From Secundilactobacillus hailunensis (lineage in GTDB: Bacteria; Bacillota; Bacilli; Lactobacillales; Lactobacillaceae): a stretch of 32,605 bases of DNA. Shown here piece after piece: positions 8,980-17,632 of this stretch. Each line of letters opens with the position of its first letter. Positions within the stretch are counted from its first letter, which is position 1. The stretch lies in assembly GCF_005405185.1 (NCBI RefSeq), contig NZ_BJDO01000028.1:1-32605 (forward strand), given 5' to 3'. A program made the translations under genes and the position numbers. Below the pieces are notes generated by a model, which did not search any database, was not told the origin of the DNA, and saw only the letters and a list, made by a program, of their open reading frames with translations.

Positions 8980-9861
8980 CTAGTCTAAATGAACATCGAG
9001 AATATCTAGAATTCGACTCAAATCGTCATCTGACAGATACTCGATTTCAATTTTACCCTGACCGGCATCTTTAGCTTCATTGATCGTTACCTGCGTGCCA
9101 AATTTCTCTTGGAGAACGTTTTCGCCGGCACGTAAGTACGGTGACTTCTGCTTGATACGCTTCTTCGGCTTAGCGGCCGCCTGACCGTTCATCTTGTTCA
9201 CGACGCCTTCCAAAGCACGTACGGTCATTTTACCATCAGCCGCGCGGTTCGCCAAACTGACCATTTGCGTGCGGTCTTTTAATGACAGCAGCGTTCTGGC
9301 CTGGCCCATGGACAACCGCTTTTTTTGCAACAGTTCTTTGACCTGTTTAGGTAAACCAAGTAACCGTAAATAGTTGGCGATGTATGGTCGACTCTTGCCT
9401 AAGCGACTGGAAACCTGCGCCTGCGTCAGATTTAAGTTGCTCATCAGCATTTCGTAGGCTTCCGCTTCTTCTAGCGGTGTCAGATCTTCACGCTGTAAAT
9501 TTTCCATCACGGCAATCTCCATCATCTGAGGTTCGGTGACTTCCCGGACGATTGCTGGAATCGTATCGTTGCCAGCCAGTTTAGAAGCTCGCACCCGCCG
9601 TTCACCAGCCAGAAGCTCGTAACGGGAAACTTCTGGATCAGACTGCCGGACAATAATCGGTTGAAAAACGCCCGATTTCTTAATTGACCGCGCCAGATCC
9701 TTCAGCGCTGCCTGGTCAAATTTTTGCCGTGGCTGATACGGGTTGGGCCGAATTGAGTCGAGCTTGATATCAATCACTGTTTCTACATCTGGGTCAACGC
9801 TATTATCCGCAAATAATGCTTCAATGCCGCGTCCGAGCCCCTTGTTATTTTTACTTGCCAT
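8980..9861 (-). CDS. spo0J: Chromosome partitioning protein ParB (Spo0J)
   Basis: 293 residues from the ATG at 9861; the open frame runs further upstream, but that part lies inside soj. The start MASKNNKGLGRGIEALF is the classic ParB N-terminus that stimulates the Soj ATPase. The CTP-binding/ParB core follows, with IRPNPYQPR, GERRVRA and ENLQREDLTPLEEA. A helix-turn-helix (LTQAQVSSRLGKSRPYIANYLRLL) binds parS, and the C-terminus dimerises. It clamps around DNA at parS and loads SMC. It overlaps soj by 11 nt, which points to translational coupling. No canonical parS was found in the window. Confidence 0.93.
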   Translation of the reverse strand: MASKNNKGLGRGIEALFADNSVDPDVETVIDIKLDSIRPNPYQPRQKFDQAALKDLARSIKKSGVFQPIIVRQSDPEVSRYELLAGERRVRASKLAGNDTIPAIVREVTEPQMMEIAVMENLQREDLTPLEEAEAYEMLMSNLNLTQAQVSSRLGKSRPYIANYLRLLGLPKQVKELLQKKRLSMGQARTLLSLKDRTQMVSLANRAADGKMTVRALEGVVNKMNGQAAAKPKKRIKQKSPYLRAGENVLQEKFGTQVTINEAKDAGQGKIEIEYLSDDDLSRILDILDVHLD

Positions 9862-10618
9862 GAGCAGCTGCCACTTCCTTTGCGAGTTGCGAATAAACTT
9901 TTGCACCGGTTGACTTCGGGTCATAATCCATAATTGGTAATCCGTGACTGGGTGCCTCGGATAACCGGACATTACGTGGAATAATCGTCTCGTAAACTCT
10001 GTCCTTAAAGTACTTTTTGACTTCTTCATTGACTTGTTTGCCTAAATTAGTTCGGGCATCGTACATGGTCAGCAAAACCCCTTCGATCTTCAGATTAGGA
10101 TTAAAGTGTTTGCGAACCAGCTGAATGGTATTCAGTAATTGGCTGAGTCCTTCCAGCGCGTAGTATTCAGATTGAACCGGAATCAAGATGGAGTTGCTGG
10201 CGGTAAAAGCATTGATCGTCAGTAGCCCAAGTGATGGCGGGCAGTCGACTAAAATGAAATCATACTGATCTTGAATCACTTTGATTGCATCCAGTAACCG
10301 CGTCTCCCGGGCAATTTGAGCCGTTAGCTCAATTTCAGCGCCTGATAGTTGAATGGTTGCTGGCACGATGTCTAGATTTTGATGTTTCGTATGTAAAATC
10401 ACATCAGCAATCGGTTCTTCATTGACCAAAACGTCGTAAATGTCTTTTGAGATGGAGGACTTGGCAATGCCAACTCCACTGGTTGCGTTGCCCTGCGCAT
10501 CGATATCAACGAGCAGCACGTGGTTCCCTAGATTGGCCAATCCAGCGCCTAAATTCACTGCCGTCGTGGTTTTGCCGACACCGCCCTTTTGGTTTGCCAG
10601 CGCAATTATATCTGCCAT
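9851..10618 (-). CDS. soj: ParA-family ATPase Soj
   Basis: 255 residues. The deviant Walker A KGGVGKTT is at about 11-18, Walker A' is LLVDIDAQGNAT, and Walker B is FILVDCPPS. Soj works with Spo0J in origin segregation and controls DnaA. There is no N-terminal DNA-binding extension, so it is the short chromosomal type. The ATG is preceded by GGGAGGAA. It lies 17 nt after noc and overlaps spo0J. Confidence 0.95.
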   Translation of the reverse strand: MADIIALANQKGGVGKTTTAVNLGAGLANLGNHVLLVDIDAQGNATSGVGIAKSSISKDIYDVLVNEEPIADVILHTKHQNLDIVPATIQLSGAEIELTAQIARETRLLDAIKVIQDQYDFILVDCPPSLGLLTINAFTASNSILIPVQSEYYALEGLSQLLNTIQLVRKHFNPNLKIEGVLLTMYDARTNLGKQVNEEVKKYFKDRVYETIIPRNVRLSEAPSHGLPIMDYDPKSTGAKVYSQLAKEVAAAHGK

Positions 10619-10635
10619 CGAATTTCATTCCTCCC

Positions 10636-11460
10636 TTATGATTTTTTCATGATGTCGATAGTAATCCGATAGCTATCGGCGTGATCTTCTTCTGTGGTTT
10701 TCACTTTCAAGCCCGCATTGCTGACCATCTTGAGTGACCGCTTAATGGTATTCACCGCGACCCGCGTATCCGCCGAAACCGCACGAATCGTCGGCTTAGG
10801 CTTGGACTTAGCACGGTGCTGCTGAATCAGCCGTTCTGCATCTCGAACGGTCAAATGATCCGCAATGATCCGCTTCAACAGTTTTTCTTGCTGCTTTTCC
10901 GTGACCGCCAATAACGCCCGGCCATGCCGTTCACTGATCTCTTCATTCATGATTGCCGTTTGGACGGGTTCGCTCAGCTTCAATAACCGCAATTTATTTG
11001 CGATAAATGACTGGCTCTTACCAACATCCTTGGCTAATTGGCTTTGCGTCAATTTATTTAATTTCATCAACGAGCGATAGGCCTGAGCTTCCTCAATGGG
11101 GGTCAGCCCTTCTCGCTGCAAGTTTTCAATCAGTGCCAGCGAAGCCGTTTCATCATCCGACAGCGATTGAATGATGGCGGGAACTTCGCGCCACTTCAGT
11201 GATTTCACTGCCCGGTAGCGACGTTCCCCAGCAATAATTTCGTACTTGTGCGTTTCATACTCCCGTAAAACGATTGGCTGAAGTAAGCCGTGGTCGGCAA
11301 TGGTTTGCGCCAGTTCGTCAATACCGCGTTGGTTAAAAACGTGCCGCGGCTGAAACCGGTTAGGCACAATTGCGTCAACTGGTACCATCACGACTTTTTG
11401 TTTGATACTTTCATTATTCTGCTGGTTACTCTTATCGTGACCAAATAACGAAAACGCCAT
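10636..11460 (-). CDS. noc: Nucleoid occlusion protein Noc (ParB paralogue)
   Basis: A second ParB-fold protein of 274 residues, upstream of soj, as noc is in Bacillus. The N-terminus MAFSLFGHDK is a short amphipathic segment like the Noc membrane-targeting helix. The core has PNRFQPR, GERRYRA and ENLQREGLTPIEEAQAY. Its recognition helix region, GKSQSFIANKLRLLKL, is the Noc type, not the Spo0J type (GKSRPYIANYLRLL), so it should bind Noc sites. Noc prevents the division ring from closing over the nucleoid. GGGGGGA precedes the ATG. The gap to rsmG is 21 nt. Confidence 0.9.
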   Translation of the reverse strand: MAFSLFGHDKSNQQNNESIKQKVVMVPVDAIVPNRFQPRHVFNQRGIDELAQTIADHGLLQPIVLREYETHKYEIIAGERRYRAVKSLKWREVPAIIQSLSDDETASLALIENLQREGLTPIEEAQAYRSLMKLNKLTQSQLAKDVGKSQSFIANKLRLLKLSEPVQTAIMNEEISERHGRALLAVTEKQQEKLLKRIIADHLTVRDAERLIQQHRAKSKPKPTIRAVSADTRVAVNTIKRSLKMVSNAGLKVKTTEEDHADSYRITIDIMKKS

Positions 11461-11481
11461 CCGATCGTCCCCCCTTTCTAA

Positions 11482-12210
11482 CTAATCGCCGAGTGGCTCC
11501 TTGTTAGGCGTGCCAGCCTTTCGTGGGTAACGCTTAGGTGTTGGTTTAACCTTATCGATCACCACGATATGCCGTTCGTCCCCAGACTCAGGCAGGGTAA
11601 ATGACTGGTCGAGCTGCAGCTTGCCGCCTAAAGTAGTAATGGCTGACTGCGAATGGGCCAGTTCCGTTTCGGTCTGCAGTGCTTTCAAGGCAATAAATTG
11701 ACCGTGCAGCTTCACTAATGGCAGGCACAGCTCGCTTAAAACGCTCATCCGGGCCACCGCGCGGGCAGTGACTACATCGTAAGCTTCCCGGTGTTCAGAC
11801 CGTTTGCCGCCAAACTCCTCGGCTCGTGCATGGTACACACTAACACCTTCGAGGCCTAAATCGGCAATTAAATCCTTCAAGAAATTGATCCGCTTGTTCA
11901 GTGAATCAACGATGGTCACCTGCAGTTTTGGAAACAAAATCTTCAGTGGCAGTGACGGGAACCCGGCACCGGCACCAACGTCACAAAGGGTCAGTGTTTC
12001 AGTGCGTAATTCGGGCACATAAAAAGCGGACGTCACTGAATCATAAAAATGCTTCAGATAAACGTCGTTGCGCTCGGTAATGGTGGTTAAATTAAGATGC
12101 TGATTGGTGTCGACCAGAATCTTAAAGTACTGGTCGAACTGTTGCATTTGCGCCTCGGAAACCGTGATTCCCTGAGCTTTTAGTGCAGCTATAAATTGGC
12201 TATTATTCAT
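11482..12210 (-). CDS. rsmG: 16S rRNA (guanine-527-N7) methyltransferase RsmG
   Basis: 242 residues. The S-adenosylmethionine site is [10 protein letters not shown] at about 76-85. Typical family stretches are NLTTIT at 40-45, HFYDSVT at 54-60 and ARAVARMS near the middle. It methylates N7 of G527 in 16S rRNA; loss gives low-level streptomycin resistance. The ATG follows TAGGAGATTTCA. It is the first gene of the segregation operon in this window. A -10 box and a 19-bp palindrome of ParB-like half sites lie just upstream. Confidence 0.95.
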   Translation of the reverse strand: MNNSQFIAALKAQGITVSEAQMQQFDQYFKILVDTNQHLNLTTITERNDVYLKHFYDSVTSAFYVPELRTETLTLCDVGAGAGFPSLPLKILFPKLQVTIVDSLNKRINFLKDLIADLGLEGVSVYHARAEEFGGKRSEHREAYDVVTARAVARMSVLSELCLPLVKLHGQFIALKALQTETELAHSQSAITTLGGKLQLDQSFTLPESGDERHIVVIDKVKPTPKRYPRKAGTPNKEPLGD

Positions 12211-12231
12211 TGAAATCTCCTAAAGTATCCT

Positions 12232-12250
12232 GTGAAACACATTGTTTCAC
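12232..12250. promoter_or_regulatory. Palindrome of reversed parS-like half sites at the rsmG operon start
   Basis: GTGAAACA-CAT-TGTTTCAC is a perfect dyad. parS is TGTTTCAC followed by GTGAAACA, so the same two half sites are present here in swapped order with a 3-nt gap. It falls right after the predicted -10 (TATACT, 12261-12256 on the minus strand), so it covers about +1 to +20 of the rsmG transcript. It could be an operator bound by Spo0J or Noc, or an RNA hairpin. Confidence 0.5.
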
Positions 12251-12255
12251 GCTCT

Positions 12256-12261
12256 AGTATA
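12256..12261 (-). promoter_or_regulatory. -10 box of the rsmG-noc-soj-spo0J promoter
   Basis: TATACT on the minus strand, 46 nt before the rsmG ATG. No good -35 lies 17 nt upstream (ACATAC or similar), so it is a weak or regulated promoter. Confidence 0.45.
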
Positions 12262-12372
12262 CTTTACATTAATTATGGTATGTACGCAAGCTCTTGAAGT
12301 AGGTTATTACTTGCTGATTTGGGACAAAACATCAGTTCATTCAAAATGACTAAAGTGTTCATTCCGTTCCGC

Positions 12373-12507
12373 GGGCGGGGCAACTCGAAGTGCAGGTGCT
12401 CCGGAGCTAAGTTTGGCCATGCCAAACTGGATCTCCTCCGTCACCTGGAGCTGTAAGCGAGCAAACTACGCTCGCTAACACCTCCGACACCACGATTTGC
12501 CCCGCCC
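12373..12507 (+). repeat. Structured intergenic element, copy 1
   Basis: An 11-bp perfect inverted repeat (GGGCGGGGCAA at 12373, TTGCCCCGCCC ending 12507) closes a 135-nt element. Inside are the palindrome GCTCCGGAGC (12398-12407), an 8-bp hairpin AGTTTGGC-CAT-GCCAAACT (12410-12428), the segment AACTGGATCTCCTCCGTC (12425-12442), a hairpin AGCGAGC/GCTCGCT (12456-12476) and CCGACACC (12484-12491). The same parts recur in inverted orientation in copy 2. It may be a small RNA, a MITE-like repeat or both. Confidence 0.65.
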
Positions 12508-12615
12508 ACTCCACTGCATTTACTAACAGCACTATCGGCAACAATACTTTCAAGTTGCTGACGCAAATCAGTCTATCTAGTGAAGTAGTTTGAGCAGAAT
12601 GTCAGCGAAACGGAA

Positions 12616-12772
12616 GGCGCTGGGGCTCAGCGGTGTCGGTGAGACTTAGGAGTTGACGGTGGCGAAGCGCCGGCTACTCCCTAGTTTCACGCGAGACGGA
12701 GGAGATCCAGTTGGGGCGAATAGCCGCAACTTAGCTCCGGAGCGAGCCACCGCGTTCCAGCCCCAAAGCGCC
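12616..12772 (-). repeat. Structured intergenic element, copy 2 (inverted)
   Basis: Read on the minus strand this copy carries the same blocks in the same order: GCTCCGGAGCTAAGTT (12743-12728), AACTGGATCTCCTCCGTC (12712-12695) and CCGACACC (12639-12632). Its closing stem, GGCGCTGGGGCT at 12616-12627 with AGCCCCAAAGCGCC at 12759-12772, has a different sequence from copy 1 but still pairs, with a 2-nt bulge. The first inner hairpin is likewise changed on both arms (AGTTGCGGC/GCCCCAACT). Stems that change but still pair suggest selection on RNA structure. Confidence 0.65.
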
Positions 12773-12914
12773 TGGAGTGAAGCGAAAGAGGAGCGCTAAG
12801 CTCCAACCCAACATAGCGAGTTTCGCACCATGTAATTATACTCGATATCTTCCATCTTTGGAAACCGCCATAGAAGATTCTTAGCATATTTTCTAACACT
12901 AATTTTCAGTCAAA

Positions 12915-12953
12915 TAAACAAACCGCACCAAGCCCCTTACAGCTTGATGCGGT
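12915..12953 (-). terminator. Terminator of the nucleoside hydrolase operon
   Basis: ACCGCATCAAGC pairs with GCTTGGTGCGGT on the minus strand (12-bp stem, 8-nt loop) and is followed by TTGTTT. It lies about 40 nt after the stop. Confidence 0.85.
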
Positions 12954-12993
12954 CCATTTGTATAGTGGTATAAACAGCGTGTTAACTAATTAA

Positions 12994-13905
12994 TTACTTT
13001 GAAATGTGTGAAACTTCTTCAATGAACCATTTGTTGAATTCAGCAGCGTCAATGTCGACACAAACGGCTGTGTTGGTCTTGCCATTGTGGTAAGCACCAC
13101 GAATGTCACCAACCGTTTCACCCATTGCTGGACCTTCAGTCTGAACATCGACCCACATCTTTTCAGTGGTGATGGCTTCTGGATGAAGCAGATAGAAGAT
13201 GGTGTTCACATCATGCATCGCGATACCCTTGTCTGAATTATCACCATCATGAATGATGATATCATGCAGCATCTTACCAGTTTCGTTCAACGTTGGTAGC
13301 TTTTCAAGGCTTTCAGGCGTTAGTAAGGCCTTCATGGTAATGTCCAGACCAACCATGACAATTGGCACGCCTGAGTTATAAACGATCCGAGCAGCGTGCG
13401 GGTCAGTGAAGACGTTAAATTCAGCAGCACTGGTCATGTTACCATAACCCAATGTTCCACCCATAGCAACGATTCGTTCGATGTGGGACTTAACTTCTGG
13501 ATATTCTGAGAATAATAAGGCAATGTTGGTGTATGAACCAGTTGGCACTAAGGTAATCTGGTCATTAGCCATAATTGCATCGCGAAGAGCTTCAACGGCC
13601 GTCTTGTCCATTGGCTTTGGTAGGTCGTCTGGAAAAACGTATCCCGGCATCCCTGATTCACCATGGATCCGAGCAGCATCTTCAAACGGCTTGATCAGCG
13701 GTTGTTTAGCACCGGCTGCCACTGGAATGTCAGAATTGAAGAACCGGACTAATTTAAGCGCGTTCTTCGTGGTCTTATCCACCGTAACGTTTCCGGCAAC
13801 AGTGGTGATCAACTTCAGATCGATGTTGTCATCATTGATGGCCATGGTAATTGCAGCTGCATCGTCGATACCTGGGTCAGTGTCCATGATAATTTTGATT
13901 GTCAT
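12994..13905 (-). CDS. Inosine-uridine preferring nucleoside hydrolase (RihA/RihC type)
   Basis: 303 residues. The calcium and ribose-binding cluster DTDPGIDDA is at 8-16, with the family motifs GNVTVDKTTKNA, HGESGMPG and EFNVFTDPHAA, and MHDVNTIFYLLHP near the C-terminus. It hydrolyses ribonucleosides to ribose and free base in the cytoplasm. Which nucleosides it prefers cannot be read from sequence alone. GGAGGATATTTCATT precedes the ATG. The nucleobase permease gene ends 28 nt upstream on the same strand, so the two form a salvage operon. Confidence 0.92.
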   Translation of the reverse strand: MTIKIIMDTDPGIDDAAAITMAINDDNIDLKLITTVAGNVTVDKTTKNALKLVRFFNSDIPVAAGAKQPLIKPFEDAARIHGESGMPGYVFPDDLPKPMDKTAVEALRDAIMANDQITLVPTGSYTNIALLFSEYPEVKSHIERIVAMGGTLGYGNMTSAAEFNVFTDPHAARIVYNSGVPIVMVGLDITMKALLTPESLEKLPTLNETGKMLHDIIIHDGDNSDKGIAMHDVNTIFYLLHPEAITTEKMWVDVQTEGPAMGETVGDIRGAYHNGKTNTAVCVDIDAAEFNKWFIEEVSHISK

Positions 13906-13933
13906 AATGAAATATCCTCCATACTAAACTTTT

Positions 13934-15244
13934 TTATAGTAGAGCACTTAAAACCAAATCAATTAAAAACAAACCGCCCAACACGTACATGGTTGGACTG
14001 ACGTTGCGGCCGTCGCCACTTGCCAATCGTAAAATTGGGTAGAAAACGAAGCCGAATGCCAGACCAGTGGAAATACTGTTAGTCAGCGGAATCAACACAA
14101 TAATCAGAAACGCCGGAAACCAGGCGGCAAAATCATGCATATCAATTGAGCCAATGGCCTCCATCATGATGGCACCGGTAATGATGATCACCGGCGCAAT
14201 GGCTGCCTGTGGGACGTACGCCAACAGGGGAACAAAGAACGTGGAAATGGCGAATAAGATGCCCGCCGTGATGGCCATCACACCCGTCCGACCACCGGAT
14301 TCGATTCCGGAAGCACTCTCGGCAGCAGCCACCGTTGGGCTGGTACCCAGCATGCCGGAAATAACGGCGGTGACGGAACTAGCCTGAAACGCCCGCTTGA
14401 ATTTCCGGTTATCTGGCAGGATTCCCTGCAAGAGCCCCATGGATTCAAACACGAGGATCATGGTCATGGAGAAAGCAGCCAGAATAAACGGAATCGTTAA
14501 CGCCTGGGAAAAGTCGCCGTGCAGTAAAATCTGATGATAGTCGGCTAACCGTGATAAATGAACGCTGATGTTCTGTTCGTCACGAATTCCCAATACCACA
14601 CCTAAAACACTGGTGACCACGATGCCAATCAGAAAACTAGCCGGTACTCGCCGTAAATATAGAATCACACTTAACAACAGGCCAAAGATGGCTAACAGCG
14701 TGCCAGGTGCGGTTAAATTACCCAAGACAATCAGCGAATTCTTCCCAGCAACGATCAGCCCAGCTTTTTCCAAGCCGATCTCGACTAAAAACATCCCTAT
14801 TCCAGCAGTAATACCGCTTTTCAATGAGCCGGGAATTGCTTCCGCCAGCACTGAGCTGAGCTTGGTAAAGGCCACCACCGCGTAAATCGCGCTGGCCACG
14901 ATTGAGATCGCCACGGCGACTTGCCAGGACATCCCCATAGTGGCACAGATTGTATAGGTAAAGAAGGCGTTAACTCCCATACCAGGCGTTAAGATGACCG
15001 GTGCGTTGGCGAAGAAGCCCATGATCAGACAGCCGATGACCGAACTGATGATGGTGGCAAATACACTGAGATCGGTGGGAATACCGGCATCTTTCAAGAT
15101 CACTGGGTTCACAATAATAATATACGAGATGGCAAAGAATCCGGTTAGCCCCGCGATAATTTCTTGTTTCAGCAGCGTCTTATTCTGCCATACCTGTCGT
15201 ATGGACATGCTGTTCTTTGCTTCGAGTTGTTGCGCTTGTTTCAT
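13934..15244 (-). CDS. NCS2 purine permease, AzgA/PbuG type
   Basis: 436 residues with about 12 membrane segments. The signatures GMGVNAFFTYT (early helices) and ESASGIESGGRTG (substrate region) are those of the AzgA-like branch of the NCS2 family, proton-coupled importers of adenine, guanine or hypoxanthine. It lies between the NupC nucleoside transporter and a nucleoside hydrolase, which fits purine salvage. AGGATAGGG lies about 10 nt before the ATG. No purine riboswitch is visible in the leader. The substrate base is not resolved. Confidence 0.9.
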   Translation of the reverse strand: MKQAQQLEAKNSMSIRQVWQNKTLLKQEIIAGLTGFFAISYIIIVNPVILKDAGIPTDLSVFATIISSVIGCLIMGFFANAPVILTPGMGVNAFFTYTICATMGMSWQVAVAISIVASAIYAVVAFTKLSSVLAEAIPGSLKSGITAGIGMFLVEIGLEKAGLIVAGKNSLIVLGNLTAPGTLLAIFGLLLSVILYLRRVPASFLIGIVVTSVLGVVLGIRDEQNISVHLSRLADYHQILLHGDFSQALTIPFILAAFSMTMILVFESMGLLQGILPDNRKFKRAFQASSVTAVISGMLGTSPTVAAAESASGIESGGRTGVMAITAGILFAISTFFVPLLAYVPQAAIAPVIIITGAIMMEAIGSIDMHDFAAWFPAFLIIVLIPLTNSISTGLAFGFVFYPILRLASGDGRNVSPTMYVLGGLFLIDLVLSALL

Positions 15245-15351
15245 GTAAATAATCCCTATCCTTTCGTCGTTGAGACGGTTGTGATCGGGGTTGCATCGTC
15301 ATATCGGCGATGGGTTTCAACTGACGGTAGGCCAGTTTCGGACACCCTAGG

Positions 15352-15398
15352 CCACAACAGCCCAGACCGAATGTGTTCCTCGATCTGGGCTGTCGTGG
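15352..15398 (-). terminator. Strong hairpin between nupC and the purine permease gene
   Basis: CCACAACAGCCCAGA (15352-15366) pairs with TCTGGGCTGTCGTGG (15384-15398) with one G-U pair. It lies 40 nt after nupC. Neither strand has a good U-run, so it may slow or process the transcript instead of ending it cleanly. Confidence 0.5.
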
Positions 15399-15438
15399 TT
15401 ATTAATACTAAATCAATTGACTTATACGTAAATGGTGA

Positions 15439-16698
15439 TTACCAAACAAATAAGCCCACGATACCAGCTGATAAGAGTGATACCAAGATACCTGATAACA
15501 ACATGTAACCAACATTCTTAGAAACTAAGCTGTTAGTTTCTTTGTCAGCCAAGCCCTTAAAGGCACCGATAATCATACCAGTGGTACTGAAGTTAGCGAA
15601 AGAAGTTAAGAAGACGGTCAATTGTGCTTGATAATGGGCACCATACATTGACACGTTGTGAATCGTTGGGGCAATCTTACCCATAACAACGAATTCGTTA
15701 GTGACTAACTTCGTCCCCATGTATTGTGCGAACTGGAACGCATCGTGTACGTCCAGACCCATCAACCATGCGAATGGGAACATGACGATCCCTAAAAGAT
15801 GTTCTAGTGATAACCATGGGTTGATCAAGCCTAACAGCTTATCGATCAAGGCAGCTAAGGCCACGAAAGCGATAACGTTAGCGGCAATAATCAAGATCAA
15901 ACGGCCGGCACCTAAGATAGAATCACCCAAGAATGAGAAGAATGGTTCTTTTTTGCCATCTTCCATTTCAGCTTCTTCAGCAGCGGATGAACCACCAACT
16001 TTAGCGATGGTATCTTCTTCTGGAGAAACCTTAACGGGGTTCAAAATGTTAGTGACGATAATCGCGTTCAAAATGTTCAACGGGATCGCAGTCAAAACGT
16101 AGTTACCAGGAACCATTTGGGTATAAGCCCCAACAATGGAAGCAGTAATACATGACATCGACATCATCGCCAAGGTGACGTTACGTTCTGCACGCATTGT
16201 TTTGATCTGCAGATTTGAAACGGCTAAGGCTTCGGTGTTACCAAGGAACATCATTTCAACTGAGAAGAATGATTCGAACTTTGGTTGACCAGTGATCTTA
16301 GATAATCCGCGACCGATCCACTTGATGACCCAGGGAAGGACCCCAATGTAAGTTAAAATATCGAACATTGGAACGATCAATAGGATTGGCAGTAATGAAC
16401 TGGTAACGAAGTTCATTGACTTAGCAGTCCCACCGTATTGTGGTGTGACCCAGTTAGGTAAGGCGAATACGATACCTTTGTAAGCCACTTGAACTAACCA
16501 GTTGAATCCTGCAGCGGCACCGGAAACGATGTCTCGGCCCCAAGAAAAGCTCGTTAGGATCCAAGCAATAACCAAGTTAAGCACTAAGACGATTGCAGTT
16601 GATTTCCAGTTGATCGTCTTCTTACTCTTCGAGAATAGAAATGCAATCCCGAGATAAACAATGACCCCAATAATGTTGACGATTAAGTACATCGACAT
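15439..16698 (-). CDS. nupC: NupC-family concentrative nucleoside transporter
   Basis: 419 residues with the N-terminal gate, core and C-terminal arrangement of the CNT family. Core motifs are LGNTEALAVSN in the substrate site, TNEFVVMGKIAP and LTSFANFSTTGMIIG near the C-terminus. It imports nucleosides with protons or sodium. A charged insert rich in Glu (about 225-250) separates the membrane halves. AGAAGG lies about 9 nt before the ATG; an internal ATG two codons later is possible. It supplies substrate to the nucleoside hydrolase downstream. A possible CcpA site lies in its leader. Confidence 0.9.
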   Translation of the reverse strand: MSMYLIVNIIGVIVYLGIAFLFSKSKKTINWKSTAIVLVLNLVIAWILTSFSWGRDIVSGAAAGFNWLVQVAYKGIVFALPNWVTPQYGGTAKSMNFVTSSLLPILLIVPMFDILTYIGVLPWVIKWIGRGLSKITGQPKFESFFSVEMMFLGNTEALAVSNLQIKTMRAERNVTLAMMSMSCITASIVGAYTQMVPGNYVLTAIPLNILNAIIVTNILNPVKVSPEEDTIAKVGGSSAAEEAEMEDGKKEPFFSFLGDSILGAGRLILIIAANVIAFVALAALIDKLLGLINPWLSLEHLLGIVMFPFAWLMGLDVHDAFQFAQYMGTKLVTNEFVVMGKIAPTIHNVSMYGAHYQAQLTVFLTSFANFSTTGMIIGAFKGLADKETNSLVSKNVGYMLLSGILVSLLSAGIVGLFVW

Positions 16699-16834
16699 TA
16701 AAATAAACCTTCTTTCTGATTTTTGCTGTGAGTGCTGAACCGACTCACTTCAGAAAGTGCCTTGGCCAATAACGGTCGCTTGCTGACTTGAATTGAGAAT
16801 AATGGCACAAAGCGCGTACCAAACGATCAGAATT

Positions 16835-16848
16835 GTTGAGCGCTTTCA
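16835..16848 (-). promoter_or_regulatory. Possible cre (CcpA) site upstream of nupC
   Basis: On the minus strand TGAAAGCGCT matches ten positions of the ideal cre TGAAAGCGCTTTCA, then continues CAAC. It lies about 140 nt before the nupC ATG. Carbon control of nucleoside uptake would make sense, but half the site is poor. Confidence 0.35.
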
Positions 16849-17063
16849 AAAATTTACCAGTCCAGAAACACAGCGTTAGTAGTAACCACCACTCACTCCT
16901 TAAGAAAAACATAAGTAAGCAAATATTATTCTACCCCGTTTCGGCGCTTCCGTAAACACACATTCGACAAATCCAATAAGTGAACCGGTTTAATTGCCAC
17001 CGAAATACCGAAGTTAGTCGTAATAACTTCTCAGAAATAGCAATCTAACACTAAAAAAGGCCA

Positions 17064-17103
17064 TAAAAAAAGAATTTACTATTAATGGATATCTAGTAAA
17101 TCC
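17064..17103 (-). terminator. Orphan intrinsic terminator in the gene-free region
   Basis: On the minus strand GGATTTACTA pairs with TAGTAAATTC (one G-U), 12-nt loop, followed by seven U residues. The nearest intact gene that could use it, rpiA, has its own terminators 900 nt earlier. It therefore probably belongs to the decayed gene at 17290-17378. Confidence 0.7.
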
Positions 17104-17289
17104 TTTATGTTGCCCCTGCCAAGGAATTACATTATACCATTACTGGTGGATAGAATAGTATCGAAATGAGTCCATAAAAGTAGACTCAAGGCTGAATATG
17201 TTACGATGCATTCATCCTTGAGCCCCTATGAAACTTTGTTGGAAGAGACGGAGTCGTTTAACCAGCTTACCCGCTTCGTAAACATTAAT

Positions 17290-17378
17290 TTAATAATCTA
17301 TCGCCTCAAATACATATTTCTGATCAACTGTTGTAACCGGCTTGCCATCTACATGTCAGTTTCAATTACCGTTGGATC
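17290..17378 (-). pseudogene. Remnant of a lost minus-strand gene
   Basis: One minus frame reads DPTVIETD (17378-17355). A second frame, starting 2 nt later, reads VDGKPVTTVDQKYVFEAIDY and then TAA at 17290. Joined by a one-base correction they look like the hydrophilic C-terminus of a protein. Upstream frames are broken by several stops, and the terminator at 17064-17103 follows. I cannot identify the family. It may be chance, but the terminator makes a former gene likely. Confidence 0.3.
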
Positions 17379-17632
17379 AGATTAGATGAAACTGTGGTGC
17401 TTTTGAATCTCATGAACTCGACTCACTACACTCAAGAGGTTATTACATAACCATCGCATAGACCCAGCCTACATCACATTCGAACCCTTTTTAACCCCTA
17501 AGAAGATATCACTACATCTAAGATATTCGTACGTTTTAGCCGAAACGCTAAGCAGGTGACTCATATTCAATTTGTGGTGGAACGAAAATCTTAGGTGGCT
17601 AGGGTTCGTTAGAAATCCTCGCTTTAAAACCT

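Noticed and set aside
12687-12899. Minus-strand 70-residue ORF
   Set aside because: It runs through structured element copy 2; the protein is rich in Trp, Arg and Cys with no ribosome site, so it is a by-product of the repeat.
13481-13927. Plus-strand 148-residue ORF
   Set aside because: It lies entirely opposite the nucleoside hydrolase gene and shows no family motif.
14067-14387. Plus-strand 106-residue ORF opposite the purine permease
   Set aside because: Shadow of a hydrophobic membrane protein gene, without supporting features.
15245-15345. Possible purine riboswitch in front of the NCS2 permease
   Set aside because: The conserved core of the guanine/adenine aptamer could not be found; only an ordinary hairpin is present further upstream.
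17523-17530. TACGAATA on the minus strand, an exact ComX cin-box core
   Set aside because: About one such 8-mer is expected by chance in a window of this size, and it lies in the gene-free region with no start behind it.
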